A stretch of 64,000 bases of DNA. It comes from Campylobacter iguaniorum (GTDB lineage: Bacteria; Campylobacterota; Campylobacteria; Campylobacterales; Campylobacteraceae). Shown one piece after another: positions 40,091 to 49,760 of the stretch (the first letter of the stretch is position 1; the number at the start of each line of letters is the position of its first letter). The notes under the pieces are model-generated. The model made no database searches and was not told the DNA's origin. It worked only from the letters and a program-made list of their open reading frames with translations. The stretch lies in NCBI RefSeq assembly GCF_000736415.1, contig NZ_CP009043.1, positions 558,001-622,000 on the forward strand, given 5' to 3'. A program made the position numbers and the translations under genes.

Positions 40091-41230
40091 ATTTAGATAG
40101 GTCGATAGCGTAAAAGCACTAGCAAATGCAAAATGTATATTAAATCCCCCAAGCATTCCGCTCACGTCCAAAACTTCACCGATAAAAAATAGCCCATCTA
40201 TATTTTTGCTCTGGAAATTTGAAGTAAGTTCATCAGTTTTTACTCCACCTTTTGTGATCTCAGCTCTTTCAAAACCAAAATTTCCAGCAGGTGCGAAACT
40301 GTAAGCTTCAAGCTTTTTGATCGTTTGCATTTCAAGATTATTGTATTTATTTACAGGCTTATCGGCTAATTCTTGCGAGAGTAAGAACTCTTTTGTGAAG
40401 CGTTTTGGGGTCGGCAAAATAGTGCTGAGTTGCTTTTGCGAGTTTTTAAATTTATCTATTTTAAAATCAGGCAAAAAATCCAAAACAATCTGACCTTTCT
40501 CCCAAAATAAAGAACAGTTTAAGATAAGTGGCCCACTTATGCCTTTATGAGTAAAAAGAAGATCTCCGCTAAGCTCCTTGCTAGCGATATTTGCCTTTGC
40601 AAAAAAAGAAACCCCACTTAAATTTTTAAACCAAAACTCATCTTTTTGAACGCTAAATCCCACAAGAGCTGGGAGTGGTTTTTGGACACTATGCCCGAAG
40701 CTTTGAGCGATTTTGTATCCCACGTCACTAGCGCCAAGTGCCTTATAGCTCATTCCGCCGCTTGCGATAACTACATTTTTGGCTTTGAAATTCAAATTAT
40801 TTGTTTGGATTTTGAATAAATCACCATTTTTAGTTATATTTGTGACATCGCAACTAGTAAATTTATCGCAGTGATTAAGACGCTTTAAAAGTGCATTTAA
40901 AACGTCTTTTGAAGAGCTTTTACAAAAAAACTGATTATTTTTTTCTTCGCTAAATTTAAGCTCACTAAAAAAGTTCAAAACATCTTTATGGCTCAAATTT
41001 TCGGTTGCATTTTTTATAAATTCATAGTCGCCTAAATATTTATTGGCGTTTATAAATTTATTTGTGATGTTACAACGCCCGCCACCGCTTGCGAGAATTT
41101 TTTTGCCAAAGTTTGCGTTTTTTTCTAAAATAGCGACGCTTTTTGAGCGTAAATTTGCAGCCAAAAACAGCCCAGCAGCGCCACCTCCAACTATTAAAAT
41201 ATCATAAATTTTATCTTGAGTATTAATCAA
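40079..41230 (-). CDS. HI0933/YhiN-family FAD-dependent oxidoreductase
   Basis: 383 residues. The N-terminal dinucleotide-binding motif DILIVGGGAAGLFLAANL and the HI0933 signature FGKKILASGGGRCNITNK define the family; VVIASGGMSYKALGASDVGY and the C-terminal GLFFIGEVLDVSGMLGGFN (second FAD contact) are also typical. These flavoproteins have no settled substrate. The TTG start lies 18 bases after the aminotransferase stop, so the two may be co-transcribed. Its 3' end is embedded in the shared terminator. Confidence 0.9.
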   Translation of the reverse strand: MINTQDKIYDILIVGGGAAGLFLAANLRSKSVAILEKNANFGKKILASGGGRCNITNKFINANKYLGDYEFIKNATENLSHKDVLNFFSELKFSEEKNNQFFCKSSSKDVLNALLKRLNHCDKFTSCDVTNITKNGDLFKIQTNNLNFKAKNVVIASGGMSYKALGASDVGYKIAQSFGHSVQKPLPALVGFSVQKDEFWFKNLSGVSFFAKANIASKELSGDLLFTHKGISGPLILNCSLFWEKGQIVLDFLPDFKIDKFKNSQKQLSTILPTPKRFTKEFLLSQELADKPVNKYNNLEMQTIKKLEAYSFAPAGNFGFERAEITKGGVKTDELTSNFQSKNIDGLFFIGEVLDVSGMLGGFNIHFAFASAFTLSTYLNKGY

Positions 41231-41248
41231 ATTTAACCCTCAAAAAAA

Positions 41249-42121
41249 TCATATCAGCCCAGCTTCTTTTTTTAGTTTAGTAGCGTAAAGCTCTCTTAGT
41301 TTTGGAGCGTATTTGCCTACTTTGCCGTCGTTTATCAGCTTGCCGTCTGCTTTGATAACTGGCAAAAGTATCAGCGTCGCAGCACTGATAAAGACTTCAT
41401 CTGCCCCATACACTTCATCCATACTAAACTTTCTTTGCTCTACTTTTAGTCCCACTTGCTCAGCAAGTCCAAGTAAAACTTTACGACGAATTCCAGGCAA
41501 AATTTCGTTTGAGAGTGGCTTTGTGATGAGCGTGTCATTCTTGATGATAAAGGCACTGCTACTACTAGCCTCAGTCACGTAGCCGTCTTCTACCATGAAT
41601 GCTTCATAAACTCCAGCTTTAGCCGCTTCATTTTTAGCGTAGCATTGAGCTAGAAGTGATATGGATTTTATATCTCTTCTTTTCCACCTGATGTCTGGAG
41701 TGCTGATGATACTGATGCCAGTGTCGGCAAACTCATGGTCAAAAATCTCTTGAGAGTATATAAAAGCCATGATTGTAGGCTTAGTACCTTTGACAAATTT
41801 AAACTCACGCTCGCTAGCACCCCTTGTGACTTGCATATATATTCCGCCCTCTTTGATGCCGTTTTTTTCTATCAAAGCGTAAAGCACCTTTTCAAACTCA
41901 TCTTTTGCCACTGGTAAGCTAAGATCTATTTGAGAGAGGCTTCTTTCAAATCTTTCCCAGAAATCAACCCTATCAACTAGCTTTGAGTTTATCACAGGAA
42001 CTACTTCATAAATCCCATCGCCAAATATAAATCCGCGATCAAAAATGCTGATTTTAGCGTCGTTTTTATCCATAAATTCGCCATTTAGATACACTATTTT
42101 TGAGGCACTTGGAACTGCCAT
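41249..42121 (-). CDS. dat: Class IV aminotransferase, D-amino-acid transaminase type
   Basis: 290 residues, PLP-dependent fold type IV. IFDRGFIFGDGIYEV (about 25-39), the candidate Schiff-base lysine in DIRWKRRDIKSISLLAQ (about 150), EASSSSAFIIKNDTL and GIRRKVLLGLAEQVG are the family landmarks. It most resembles D-alanine transaminase, which would supply D-Glu for peptidoglycan; a branched-chain or other D-amino-acid specificity is possible. GGAG precedes the ATG. The gene is divergent from the next hypothetical gene. Confidence 0.88.
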   Translation of the reverse strand: MAVPSASKIVYLNGEFMDKNDAKISIFDRGFIFGDGIYEVVPVINSKLVDRVDFWERFERSLSQIDLSLPVAKDEFEKVLYALIEKNGIKEGGIYMQVTRGASEREFKFVKGTKPTIMAFIYSQEIFDHEFADTGISIISTPDIRWKRRDIKSISLLAQCYAKNEAAKAGVYEAFMVEDGYVTEASSSSAFIIKNDTLITKPLSNEILPGIRRKVLLGLAEQVGLKVEQRKFSMDEVYGADEVFISAATLILLPVIKADGKLINDGKVGKYAPKLRELYATKLKKEAGLI

Positions 42122-42178
42122 TTTCTGCTCCTAATAAAAAATTTACTCTTATTTTATCTACATTTGACTTATTTTTGA

Positions 42179-42184
42179 TATAAT
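42179..42184 (+). promoter_or_regulatory. -10 element before the two-helix membrane protein
   Basis: TATAAT preceded by TTGA, 33 bases before the ATG at 42217, in the divergent gap beside the aminotransferase gene. There is no -35 at proper distance. Confidence 0.55.
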
Positions 42185-42216
42185 ATATCACTAAAAATAC
42201 GTAAAAAAGTAAAAAT

Positions 42217-42723
42217 ATGCTAGAAAAATTTAAAAGACTGATTTTTGACAAATTGTTCGTAGTTTCAAAACAACCAGTTTTGTTCAAAGACCTTTTAGAG
42301 GTAAATTGCTTGTTTAATGAAGGTATGCTAGTAGATCCATCGAAGCTAAATTTCAGATTTAGAAACGGTAGATTATACGTGATATATGGTATAGCTTGTC
42401 TGTTTAGCTTGTCTATTCTGATAGTCATTTTGCATAAATTCTTTGAAAAAGTGGATTTCCACTACTCTATCATCGCGACTATGGTTATGACTGCACTGAT
42501 TTTTGTGGGTTTTGACTTTTTTAAGATTTGGGCTAGAAAAAGCATAAGCAAAGAGCTTATTGAGAAAGCTTGGAAGGTGCATTTTCCATATTTTCCTTAT
42601 GAAAAATACTCATCAAAGATAGAAATCATCTACAATGAAGCTATTAAAAAAGAGATACCTAAAAAAGATTTAGAAAAATACGTCCTTGACCAGCTAGTCC
42701 TTAGCGTATCATCTGAAAAGTAA
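42217..42723 (+). CDS. Hypothetical membrane protein, two transmembrane helices
   Basis: 168 residues, not recognised. A basic N-terminal segment (about 1-50) is followed by two membrane helices (about 52-73 and 88-108) and a charged C-terminal region (about 110-168) likely in the cytoplasm. No enzyme motif. It has its own -10 element. It stands between the aminotransferase gene and the autotransporter and is followed by 260 AT-rich bases containing the autotransporter promoter. Confidence 0.7.
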   Translation: MLEKFKRLIFDKLFVVSKQPVLFKDLLEVNCLFNEGMLVDPSKLNFRFRNGRLYVIYGIACLFSLSILIVILHKFFEKVDFHYSIIATMVMTALIFVGFDFFKIWARKSISKELIEKAWKVHFPYFPYEKYSSKIEIIYNEAIKKEIPKKDLEKYVLDQLVLSVSSEK

Positions 42724-42864
42724 ATTTACATACTCAACTCCATTAACATTACAAGATGGTTATAATTTATTGTAATTTTAAGTAAACTTATAACTATCTT
42801 GTAAAATATAAACATTTTTTATCAAATTTTCCGATTTATTATATACATTTTATTTACTAAGTGC

Positions 42865-42870
42865 TATAAT
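42865..42870 (+). promoter_or_regulatory. Extended -10 promoter of the autotransporter
   Basis: TGC-TATAAT (42862-42870) in AT-rich DNA. The predicted start, at about 42877, falls inside an 11-bp inverted repeat (42874-42901). The leader is about 107 bases. Confidence 0.65.
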
Positions 42871-42873
42871 GTG

Positions 42874-42901
42874 CTTGTTAATAATAAAGTTTATTAACAA
42901 G
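42874..42901 (+). promoter_or_regulatory. Operator-like perfect inverted repeat at the autotransporter transcription start
   Basis: CTTGTTAATAA (42874-42884) and TTATTAACAAG (42891-42901) are perfect 11-bp arms with a 6-base centre. It begins 4 bases after the -10 element, so it could be a repressor operator overlapping the start, or a 5'-end hairpin of the mRNA. The sequence cannot tell these apart. Confidence 0.6.
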
Positions 42902-42933
42902 TATAAATTTAGAAAATCAAATTCTATTGTAGT

Positions 42934-42953
42934 AATCCATGAAAGCATGGGTT
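42934..42953 (+). promoter_or_regulatory. Leader stem-loop upstream of the autotransporter start
   Basis: An 8-bp stem (AATCCATG / CATGGGTT, one G-U pair) with a 4-base loop, followed by TTATAAT-like DNA, 30 bases before the ATG at 42984. Possibly an attenuator or RNA-stability element of the leader. Confidence 0.35.
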
Positions 42954-42983
42954 TTATAATAAGATTAATTTTAAAGGATCAAT

Positions 42984-45900
42984 ATGCAAGAAATTTTATA
43001 TTTCAAAAGCAGGAGTGACAGATTTTTTGTAGCCACGAGTTTGGCTGTTTGTATGTGTATTTCTGGCTTGCAAGCAAATATTGCTATTGCAGATAAGGAT
43101 TATGTTTATGATTCTACCACATCGAATTATACCGAAACTGGTGGTGGGGGGGGCAGTCGTCCTTGATTCTTTGCCAGATGACCTCGTTATAAGTGGGGTA
43201 AGCTCGGTAAAAGCTCCTGCTTTAAATAAGAGGGGTGAATTTAATATTATAGGTGCTTCTGGGAGCAAACGTATCACTTTTAATAGCGGTTCGACTGTCA
43301 CTATAGAAGCTGATGGCACTAATACTGGTAATACGCGCCTTATTTTTGCTAGTAGTTACAATACTGTCAATTTCAACGGAACAACAAATTTAATTAATAA
43401 TGTTAATACAGATAGAGCTAGAACTTTACATCTTGAAAATAACTCTAGGTTAAATTTAGGTAGAGGCTCTGAAACTACTGTTTCTACTGCTGGTAATGGA
43501 TACGGAGTTGTTATCAAACAAAATACCAACCTAGATGCCGATAATGCAAAACTAACTATAAATATGCAAAAAGATGATAGCGTAGGACTTGAAGTCAATA
43601 AAAACTCATATGCATATCTAAAAAATGGCTCAAATTTAAACATCACAACCACTGGAGCTGGCTCTAAAGGTGTAAATTTGATTTCAGATAGTGCGGCATC
43701 AAGAGGTACGCTAGAATCAGATATAAACTCTAATATAAATATAAATACATCAAACGGCAACGGAACTGGTATATATATCGAAAGAGGCGCAGTAGTTGCA
43801 AGAGGCGACGTAATCATAAATAGTGGAACCGGCACTGCAATAGACCTTAAAGATGCAGCATATACTAATGATTTTTATAGTTTCGTAAATATAAGTAGCG
43901 GCACAAACAGCGCAGACCACTCACTAGTCCAGATAACTGGAGATATAAAAAACCAAAACTCTAAGGGTGCTGTGCAAGTGCAATTTGAACGAGCTGGGTC
44001 TTTTTTTAACGGTGATAATTATATACTATCAGACGGTAGAGGTAATTTTCGTTTTTACAATGGCGCTACTTGGACTGGAAATAATACAGTAAGTGGAACC
44101 GGAACAATGAATATATTATTAACCGGTACTACTCAGTGGACTGGCAATAACGAAGTATCAAATGGTGAAAATACGATATATTTGGCTGATAACAGTGTAT
44201 TTAAAGGAAATAACACTACAACTGGCGGAATCAATAGTATATCAACGTCTCAAAGCTCTATTTGGGAGTCTGGTGAAAACAAAGTATCAGGCGGAAAGGC
44301 TTATTTGGTTCTTAACGCTGATTCTAAAATGAATGCAAATACCACAGTAGATGGTGGAAATAGTATTATAAGAGTTCGCGATTCATCAAGCTATACTGGA
44401 GATATAAAAGTCACTAGTGGAACTAATGATATGGAAATATCTAGCACTGGTAAATTTAGCGGCGATAGCACTACGACTGGTGGATCAAATTTGATAATTT
44501 TTTGGAACGGTGCTACTTGGGAAGCCGGCACGACACACACAGTAGATGGAGGATCGGCGTCTGTAGAATTCAACAATTATTCTGTAGGAAATGTAGATAC
44601 TGTGGTTAATGGTGGAGATAGCAGGATAGACATAAATGATCGCGGATCGTACACTGGAGATGTAACAGTCAATAACGGAGATAATGGAATAAATTTATAC
44701 GACACTGGTAAATTTAGTGGTAACAGCACTACAACTGGTGGAATAAATATTATAGATCTAAATGAAAACTCTACTTGGGAAGCCGGCACGACAAATACCG
44801 TAACTGGTGGAGCAGCGACTGTAAAACTTGACGATTACTCTGTAGTAAATGCAGATACTGTAGTCACTGGTGGAACTAGTACGATAAACGCTAATGGATA
44901 TACGAACTACGCTGGGGATATAGAAGTCACTGGTGGGACTAGCAATGCGAATTTCTATCATGCGGCATCTTTCAATGGGGATTATATAGCTAGTGCTGGA
45001 ACAAGCAGCGTCGATATGCAAGGTAGCTCAAAATGGCAAGGAGATATAAAAATAACCGCCGATAACTCAAAAGTAACCCTTCGTCATGATTCTAGATGGC
45101 AAGGTAGTGCACTAGAGCCATTAGCCACAACAAAAGCAAATGTGGATATGTTTAATGATTCAGAGTGGAAAGTGGCTCAAAATAGCTTTGTTGATAAGCT
45201 AAATTTAAACGACACCGCTCATGTCGTTCTAGCTAACAACTACAGAACACCATACTCAAATCCACGCACTTATGAGACCTTGACAGTTAAAGAACTAAGT
45301 GGAAATGGCGGAAACTTTGTATTTGATACTGATCTAAATAGCGCAGTTGCTGGAAGTGAAGAGACATACGGCGATAAACTAATAATCACAGGTGGTATTC
45401 CAGCTGGAGTACATGGGGTGCAAGTAGCAGATGAGAGTCTATATACTGGAGCAGAAGTAACTGGAGTCAAAAAGCTTTTGCTTATCACTGATGAGAATGA
45501 CGTTGGCTATGAGTTTGTCGGTAAAGCATTAAATCAAGGTGGCTTATGGCAGACTAATGCTCCTACGTTTTTCAAAGAGGGAAATAAATGGTATCTAGCA
45601 AATTTCACCAAAGAAGCAAATAACGATACTACAGTAATACTAAGCGATAGACAAGTAGCAGTCTATAACCAATGGAATAGGATATCAAATGACTCACTTC
45701 GTAAGCGTTTAGGCGATTTGCGTTATGATGATAGTAAGCAAGGCAGCTGGGCTAGGGTTTATGGTGGTAGATTTAGTGGAGAGGGATATAGCCAAAACTA
45801 CTACACCTTGCAAGCAGGAATCGACAAAGCTATAGATAACCACATATATGGACTATTTATAGACAGCCAACACAGCAACCAAGACTATACTTATGGTAAA

Positions 45901-46500
45901 GGCGATGGAGAAAAAAGAGTTGTCGGTCTATACTATACAAACTATTTAGATAACGGACATTATCTTGATACGGTGCTAAAATACGGTAAGATAAACTCAA
46001 AATACAATACAAGCGGTGACTTCCCAGACCATGCTAAATACGGCAGTTTGGCTTACGCTGCTAGCTTGGAGTATGGCAAGACTATAAGATTTGAGAACAA
46101 TTCGTTTATAGAGCCTTTAGCTCAACTAACCTACTCAAATATCGAATCAGAAAACTACACTACTGATAGAAATACGATTGTAAAAGAGAGCGCTATAAAA
46201 AGCTTAATATCTAAGCTTGGATTTAATGCCGGAAAACAGATCGCAGATGATAGCGACGTGTATTTCAAGGCGTTTTGGATGAGAGAGTATAAAGCAGATA
46301 GAAATGTAGATCTAAAATCTGCAAATGGCGAGATCATGAGCTTTGGCGAAAATTACAGAGATAGCTGGGTAGAAATAGGGCTTGGACTAAACAAAAAAAT
46401 CGGCGAAAAAACACATCTCTACGCCGATCTAGAAAGAAGTCTTGGAGCAACCATACAAAAAGACTGGCAAGTAAATGTCGGCTTTAGGTGGGAGTTTTAA
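42984..46500 (+). CDS. Phase-variable autotransporter, frame interrupted at a G8 tract (OFF)
   Basis: A type Va autotransporter in two frames. The first (42984-43166) has an AAGGATC-type ribosome-binding site and encodes an extended signal peptide (RFFVATSLAVCMCISGLQANIAIA). It reaches ETGGGG at a run of eight G (43146-43153) and stops soon after. The second runs from the tract (AVVLDSLPDDLVISG) to 46500. It has a beta-helical passenger rich in TTGG, WTGNN and YTGD repeats, a linker (about 45650), and a C-terminal beta-barrel starting at GSWARVYGGRFSGEGY and ending VGFRWEF with the terminal Phe. G7 or G10 would join them into about 1,170 residues. A sequencing error in the tract is possible, but such tracts are typical contingency loci in Campylobacter. 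The passenger's ligand is unknown. Confidence 0.88.
43146..43153 (+). repeat. G8 contingency tract in the autotransporter gene
   Basis: Eight consecutive G in codons 55-57. The upstream frame reads GGG GGG GGC and stops 13 bases later at a TGA. The downstream frame needs the last G to begin GCA. Loss of one G or gain of two restores the full-length protein. Confidence 0.9.
44350..44865 (+). repeat. 258-bp (86-residue) tandem repeats in the autotransporter passenger
   Basis: Two imperfect units with a 258-base period: GGTAAATTTAG occurs at 44449 and 44707, and GAAGCCGGCACGACA at 44521 and 44779. Each unit encodes GDSRID-like / YTGD / GKFSG(D/N)STTTGG / TWEAGT. More degenerate copies lie on both sides. 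They are coils of the beta-helix and possible sites of recombination. Confidence 0.7.
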
Positions 46501-48440
46501 ATCAGATCCATGACTTTGGTTTGCTTTGAAGCAATCAAATTTAGAAGATAAGTTATAGTCTTATCATGACACATTAGCTTATCTTCTACACTATCGTAAA
46601 AATAATAAGGAAGCTTATTTAGCTTCTTTTCTATCATCTCAAATCTTGTGGAAATTATCTTTATATCGGACTCCAATGCTAGCTTGATGAGGTCTAGCTT
46701 GTCATGCTTTATGGATTTGATATAGTCTTTTAAATTTATAATTAAGCCGTTTATCTCTTCAAGATTTTTGTAAATTTCTAAAGATGTTTTAAAGTATTTA
46801 AACTCTCTTTTATCATTTTCTAAAATAGCTTTTTTGTAGATATTTAAGCTAGTTAAGACGCTTTTTTCGCTGATTATGAATTTAGCCTTTTGGCTTTGGC
46901 TGAAGAAATTTGATAGTTCATTAAGCTTTGCTATGACTGAGGATAAATTTGAGTTTAGCTTTATGGCTGAAGCCTTTCTAAATAGCAAGAACGTCACCCC
47001 AAAAGCAACAAAAAATCCGATCAAAATATCGGCGAATCTAGCCACTACAAGCTCCAAAAAATCAGCTTTTATCTCTGAAAATACAAGTGTAAAAGTCGCC
47101 ATAAACACAGATGAAAAATATATAGTAGGAAATATTTTAAGATAAAATGTTAAAAATATAAAAAGCATTATGAGTGGCACGAAGATCACGGTTGATTTGA
47201 GCGTATAAATGAGAGCAAACGCTATGCAAATGCCGATCATTGCGCCTTTTATGTTGTCAAATCCAACGACTCTAGTCATATATGAAGTGGCTCTACTCAC
47301 GCTCAAAACTCCTATGGCAATCCATACTCCATGGTCGATTTTTGTAACTTGAGTGATGAAGATAGCTATGGAGACGCCAAGCGCGAGTTTGAGAGAGTTT
47401 ATGACTGTATCGTTTTGTAAATTTATCTCAGATATGATACTTTTTAGGCTTTTTGAACTCTTTTTTTCTAGTTTGATTTTGTCTTCGCCACCATTTTTTA
47501 TAAGCTCAAATTTAGAGTATAAGACCTCAAGAGATGCTGCAAATATACTAAATTTAGAGTTTTGGATCTTGTTTAGAGCCTCACTTTTTAAGCTTACCTT
47601 TTCATCTTTAAATATATTTTTTAGCTCATTTAGGTTGTGGAGAATTTCTTTTTGTACCTCTAAAAGTAGTGAATTGTCCTTGATATTGATAAAATATCTC
47701 TTTAAAGATATTAAAGAATAAAATATATCTTCTGTTTTATATAAGTAAAATATTGCCTTTGAGTGGTGGATGATTAGCCTTGCGTCTTTGAGATTTGCAC
47801 TTTGGTTTGCGAAGATTTTTTTGATACTGTCTATGTGGTTTGCGCATTGCAGGGCAATTTCGTCAAATGTTTTTTGATCGAAGAGATTTTGAGCCATTTT
47901 TGTAGTGTCGTTTAGAAGCAAATTATATGTTTTTTTGGTAAATTTACCATAAGTTCCGATATGTAAAACTCTCAAAGTAGAAGCTATAACCCCACCAACG
48001 ATAACTCCATAAATCGAGCTTTGAATGTCGAATTCACCGTTGCTTTGGACGATTAAAGCGACTAAGCCAGTCATATTGACAATGGAGAGGACTTTGTTTA
48101 AATTTGGATTAAAAATCGCGCAAATCCCAACAAAACTCATCCACAAAAAAGTAGGCACTACAAGCCACCATCCAAGCTCGTAAAAATACGCCACAAAAGG
48201 CAGAGCGAGGCAAGATAAAAATATATAAAGATATAGGTATTTTAGTTTTGCCTTGTCATTGCCATCAAGTGAGTTTATAAAAAATATACTTATAGACGCG
48301 TTTGTGGCAAAGACTGTGGCATGAAATCCAAAAAAATAGTAAGATACGCTAGCGCAAAGTATGAATGATATCGACGCTTTTAGAGCGTATGTCAGACCGA
48401 AATTTGCCGGATCGTATGTTTTGATAAAATTTTTAAGCAT
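46497..48440 (-). CDS. FUSC/YccS-type inner-membrane protein
   Basis: 647 residues. Two blocks of membrane helices (about 20-150 and 345-480) are separated by and followed by soluble helical regions. The repeated pattern LKASISFILCASVSYYFFG (N-terminal block) and SLKLALGVSIAIFITQVTK with HGVWIAIGVLSV (second block) is that of the fusaric-acid-resistance / aromatic-acid exporter superfamily. The substrate is unknown. It follows the ftsL-like gene directly and shares 4 bases of its stop with the convergent autotransporter. The length is normal. Confidence 0.85.
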   Translation of the reverse strand: MLKNFIKTYDPANFGLTYALKASISFILCASVSYYFFGFHATVFATNASISIFFINSLDGNDKAKLKYLYLYIFLSCLALPFVAYFYELGWWLVVPTFLWMSFVGICAIFNPNLNKVLSIVNMTGLVALIVQSNGEFDIQSSIYGVIVGGVIASTLRVLHIGTYGKFTKKTYNLLLNDTTKMAQNLFDQKTFDEIALQCANHIDSIKKIFANQSANLKDARLIIHHSKAIFYLYKTEDIFYSLISLKRYFINIKDNSLLLEVQKEILHNLNELKNIFKDEKVSLKSEALNKIQNSKFSIFAASLEVLYSKFELIKNGGEDKIKLEKKSSKSLKSIISEINLQNDTVINSLKLALGVSIAIFITQVTKIDHGVWIAIGVLSVSRATSYMTRVVGFDNIKGAMIGICIAFALIYTLKSTVIFVPLIMLFIFLTFYLKIFPTIYFSSVFMATFTLVFSEIKADFLELVVARFADILIGFFVAFGVTFLLFRKASAIKLNSNLSSVIAKLNELSNFFSQSQKAKFIISEKSVLTSLNIYKKAILENDKREFKYFKTSLEIYKNLEEINGLIINLKDYIKSIKHDKLDLIKLALESDIKIISTRFEMIEKKLNKLPYYFYDSVEDKLMCHDKTITYLLNLIASKQTKVMDLI

Positions 48441-48722
48441 TTAGTAGCTCATATTGTCTATGATTTGGTTTTTATACCTTATTTTTTCTAGTTTTGAGTT
48501 GAGTTCTTTGTTTTCTTCAAGTAAGACATTTAGCTTGTTTCTAAGCTCTGCTATATCCCTACTTGTATAATATATTTCATTGCTTATATATATTTTTGGC
48601 AATGTCACTGCAAGGATAAGAAGTATCATCAAATACGCAGTTAGTAGGTGCTGAAAAGATAGATTATGCTCTTTTTTTAGCTCTTCATCGTGAGTTTGGA
48701 GGAGTTCGTCTTTGTCGCTCAT
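48441..48722 (-). CDS. ftsL: FtsL-like small division protein
   Basis: 93 residues: a cytoplasmic charged N-terminus, one membrane helix (about 26-46), and a periplasmic heptad-rich coiled coil (DIAELRNKLNVLLEENKEL). Size, topology and position directly after rsmH match FtsL, part of the FtsQLB division complex. Sequence conservation in FtsL is low, so the call rests on context. The start overlaps the rsmH stop by 4 bases and the FUSC gene follows with no gap. Confidence 0.7.
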   Translation of the reverse strand: MSDKDELLQTHDEELKKEHNLSFQHLLTAYLMILLILAVTLPKIYISNEIYYTSRDIAELRNKLNVLLEENKELNSKLEKIRYKNQIIDNMSY

Positions 48723-49642
48723 CTTTGCCTTTCTATCTTGAAGCTTCTTAGTTTAGCACAGCTACTTCTTGAGTTTTGTTTTATCTCTTCATCTGTGGCT
48801 TGAAGTGGTTTTTTAGTGATGATTTTGCCTATGCAATGGTTGTTGCCGCATTCACAACGGATAGCAAAACTAGGGCAAATGCAGCTTTTCTCCCACTCTT
48901 TGAACTGGCTTTTTACTATTTTATCTTCTAATGAATGAAATGAAATAACGGTTAAAATAGCGTTATTAATGTTTGAGTTTTTTATAGAAGTTAGTAAATT
49001 TGTTAGCTCATCAAGCTCTTTATTGACTTCTATTCTTATGGCTTGAAACGCAAGTATAGCGATACTTACGGAGCGATTTTTTAAATTTGATTTGCCTATT
49101 ATGTTTGTTAGCTCTTTTGCACTTGTTATAGGTGAGATTTTTCTTGCTTCAATGATTTTTTTGGCTACAGTAGTCGCATTTGGAAGCTCACCAAACTGGA
49201 CAAAAATACGTTCTAGCTCACTTTGGCTATATGTATTTACAAGCTCTTTCGCATCAAAGCTTTGATTTTTATCCATTCTCATATCAAGAGTGCTGCTATT
49301 TAGCCCAAACCCACGTTCATCTAAATCAATCTGCAAAGAGCTAACTCCGATGTCTGCTAAAATCCCTTTAATATCACTTAAATCTATCAAATTTATGATA
49401 TTTGCGAAGTTGCTTTTATAGATAGAAATCCTATCTCCATAATCTTTAAACTTTTCTTTGCAGAAATTTATCGCAGTATCATCTCTATCACAGGCTATGA
49501 TTTTTAAATTTGGATTTGCGTCGAGCAGGGCTTTTGAGTGTCCGCCATATCCTAATGTGCAGTCTAAAATAGTGCCTTTTTCGATGCTTTTAAATGAGCT
49601 TATTACTTCATTTAAAAGGACTGGGATATGAGGTGATTGCAA
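48719..49642 (-). CDS. rsmH: 16S rRNA m4C1402 methyltransferase RsmH (MraW)
   Basis: 307 residues. It methylates N4 of C1402 in 16S rRNA using SAM. Motifs: HIPVLLNEVI, the SAM loop LDCTLGYGGHSKALL, GILADIGVSSLQID, DLDERGFGLN and VISFHSLEDKIVK. The TTG start has AAGGAA 6 bases upstream. It is coupled to the ftsL-like gene; in many bacteria these begin the division and cell-wall cluster, here reduced to the pair plus a FUSC protein. Confidence 0.97.
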   Translation of the reverse strand: MQSPHIPVLLNEVISSFKSIEKGTILDCTLGYGGHSKALLDANPNLKIIACDRDDTAINFCKEKFKDYGDRISIYKSNFANIINLIDLSDIKGILADIGVSSLQIDLDERGFGLNSSTLDMRMDKNQSFDAKELVNTYSQSELERIFVQFGELPNATTVAKKIIEARKISPITSAKELTNIIGKSNLKNRSVSIAILAFQAIRIEVNKELDELTNLLTSIKNSNINNAILTVISFHSLEDKIVKSQFKEWEKSCICPSFAIRCECGNNHCIGKIITKKPLQATDEEIKQNSRSSCAKLRSFKIERQR

Positions 49643-49732
49643 CTGATTTCCTTGGGTGTAAATTTAGGCTTTATAATAACATAATAGATTTTAAGTTGGA
49701 ATAAAACTACTTTGAGCGACCTAATTTTATGT

Positions 49733-49738
49733 TATAAT
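49733..49738 (+). promoter_or_regulatory. -10 element before the aldolase-like gene
   Basis: TATAAT preceded by ATGT (TGTTATAAT), 23 bases before the ATG at 49761, followed by an AGGA ribosome-binding site. It is divergent from rsmH. Confidence 0.6.
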
Positions 49739-49760
49739 TCATAAAAATTTAGGACTAATT

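Noticed and set aside
42164-42169. TTGACT as a -35 for the gene at 42217
   Set aside because: The spacer to TATAAT would be only 9 bases.
43081-43152. Independent start of the large autotransporter frame at 43081
   Set aside because: The residues before the G tract in that frame are not protein-like, and the other frame holds a perfect signal peptide, so the frame change at the tract is the better explanation.
43356-46337. Antisense open frames of 60-160 codons within the autotransporter
   Set aside because: They arise from the repetitive composition of the passenger, have no initiation signals and no recognisable protein features.
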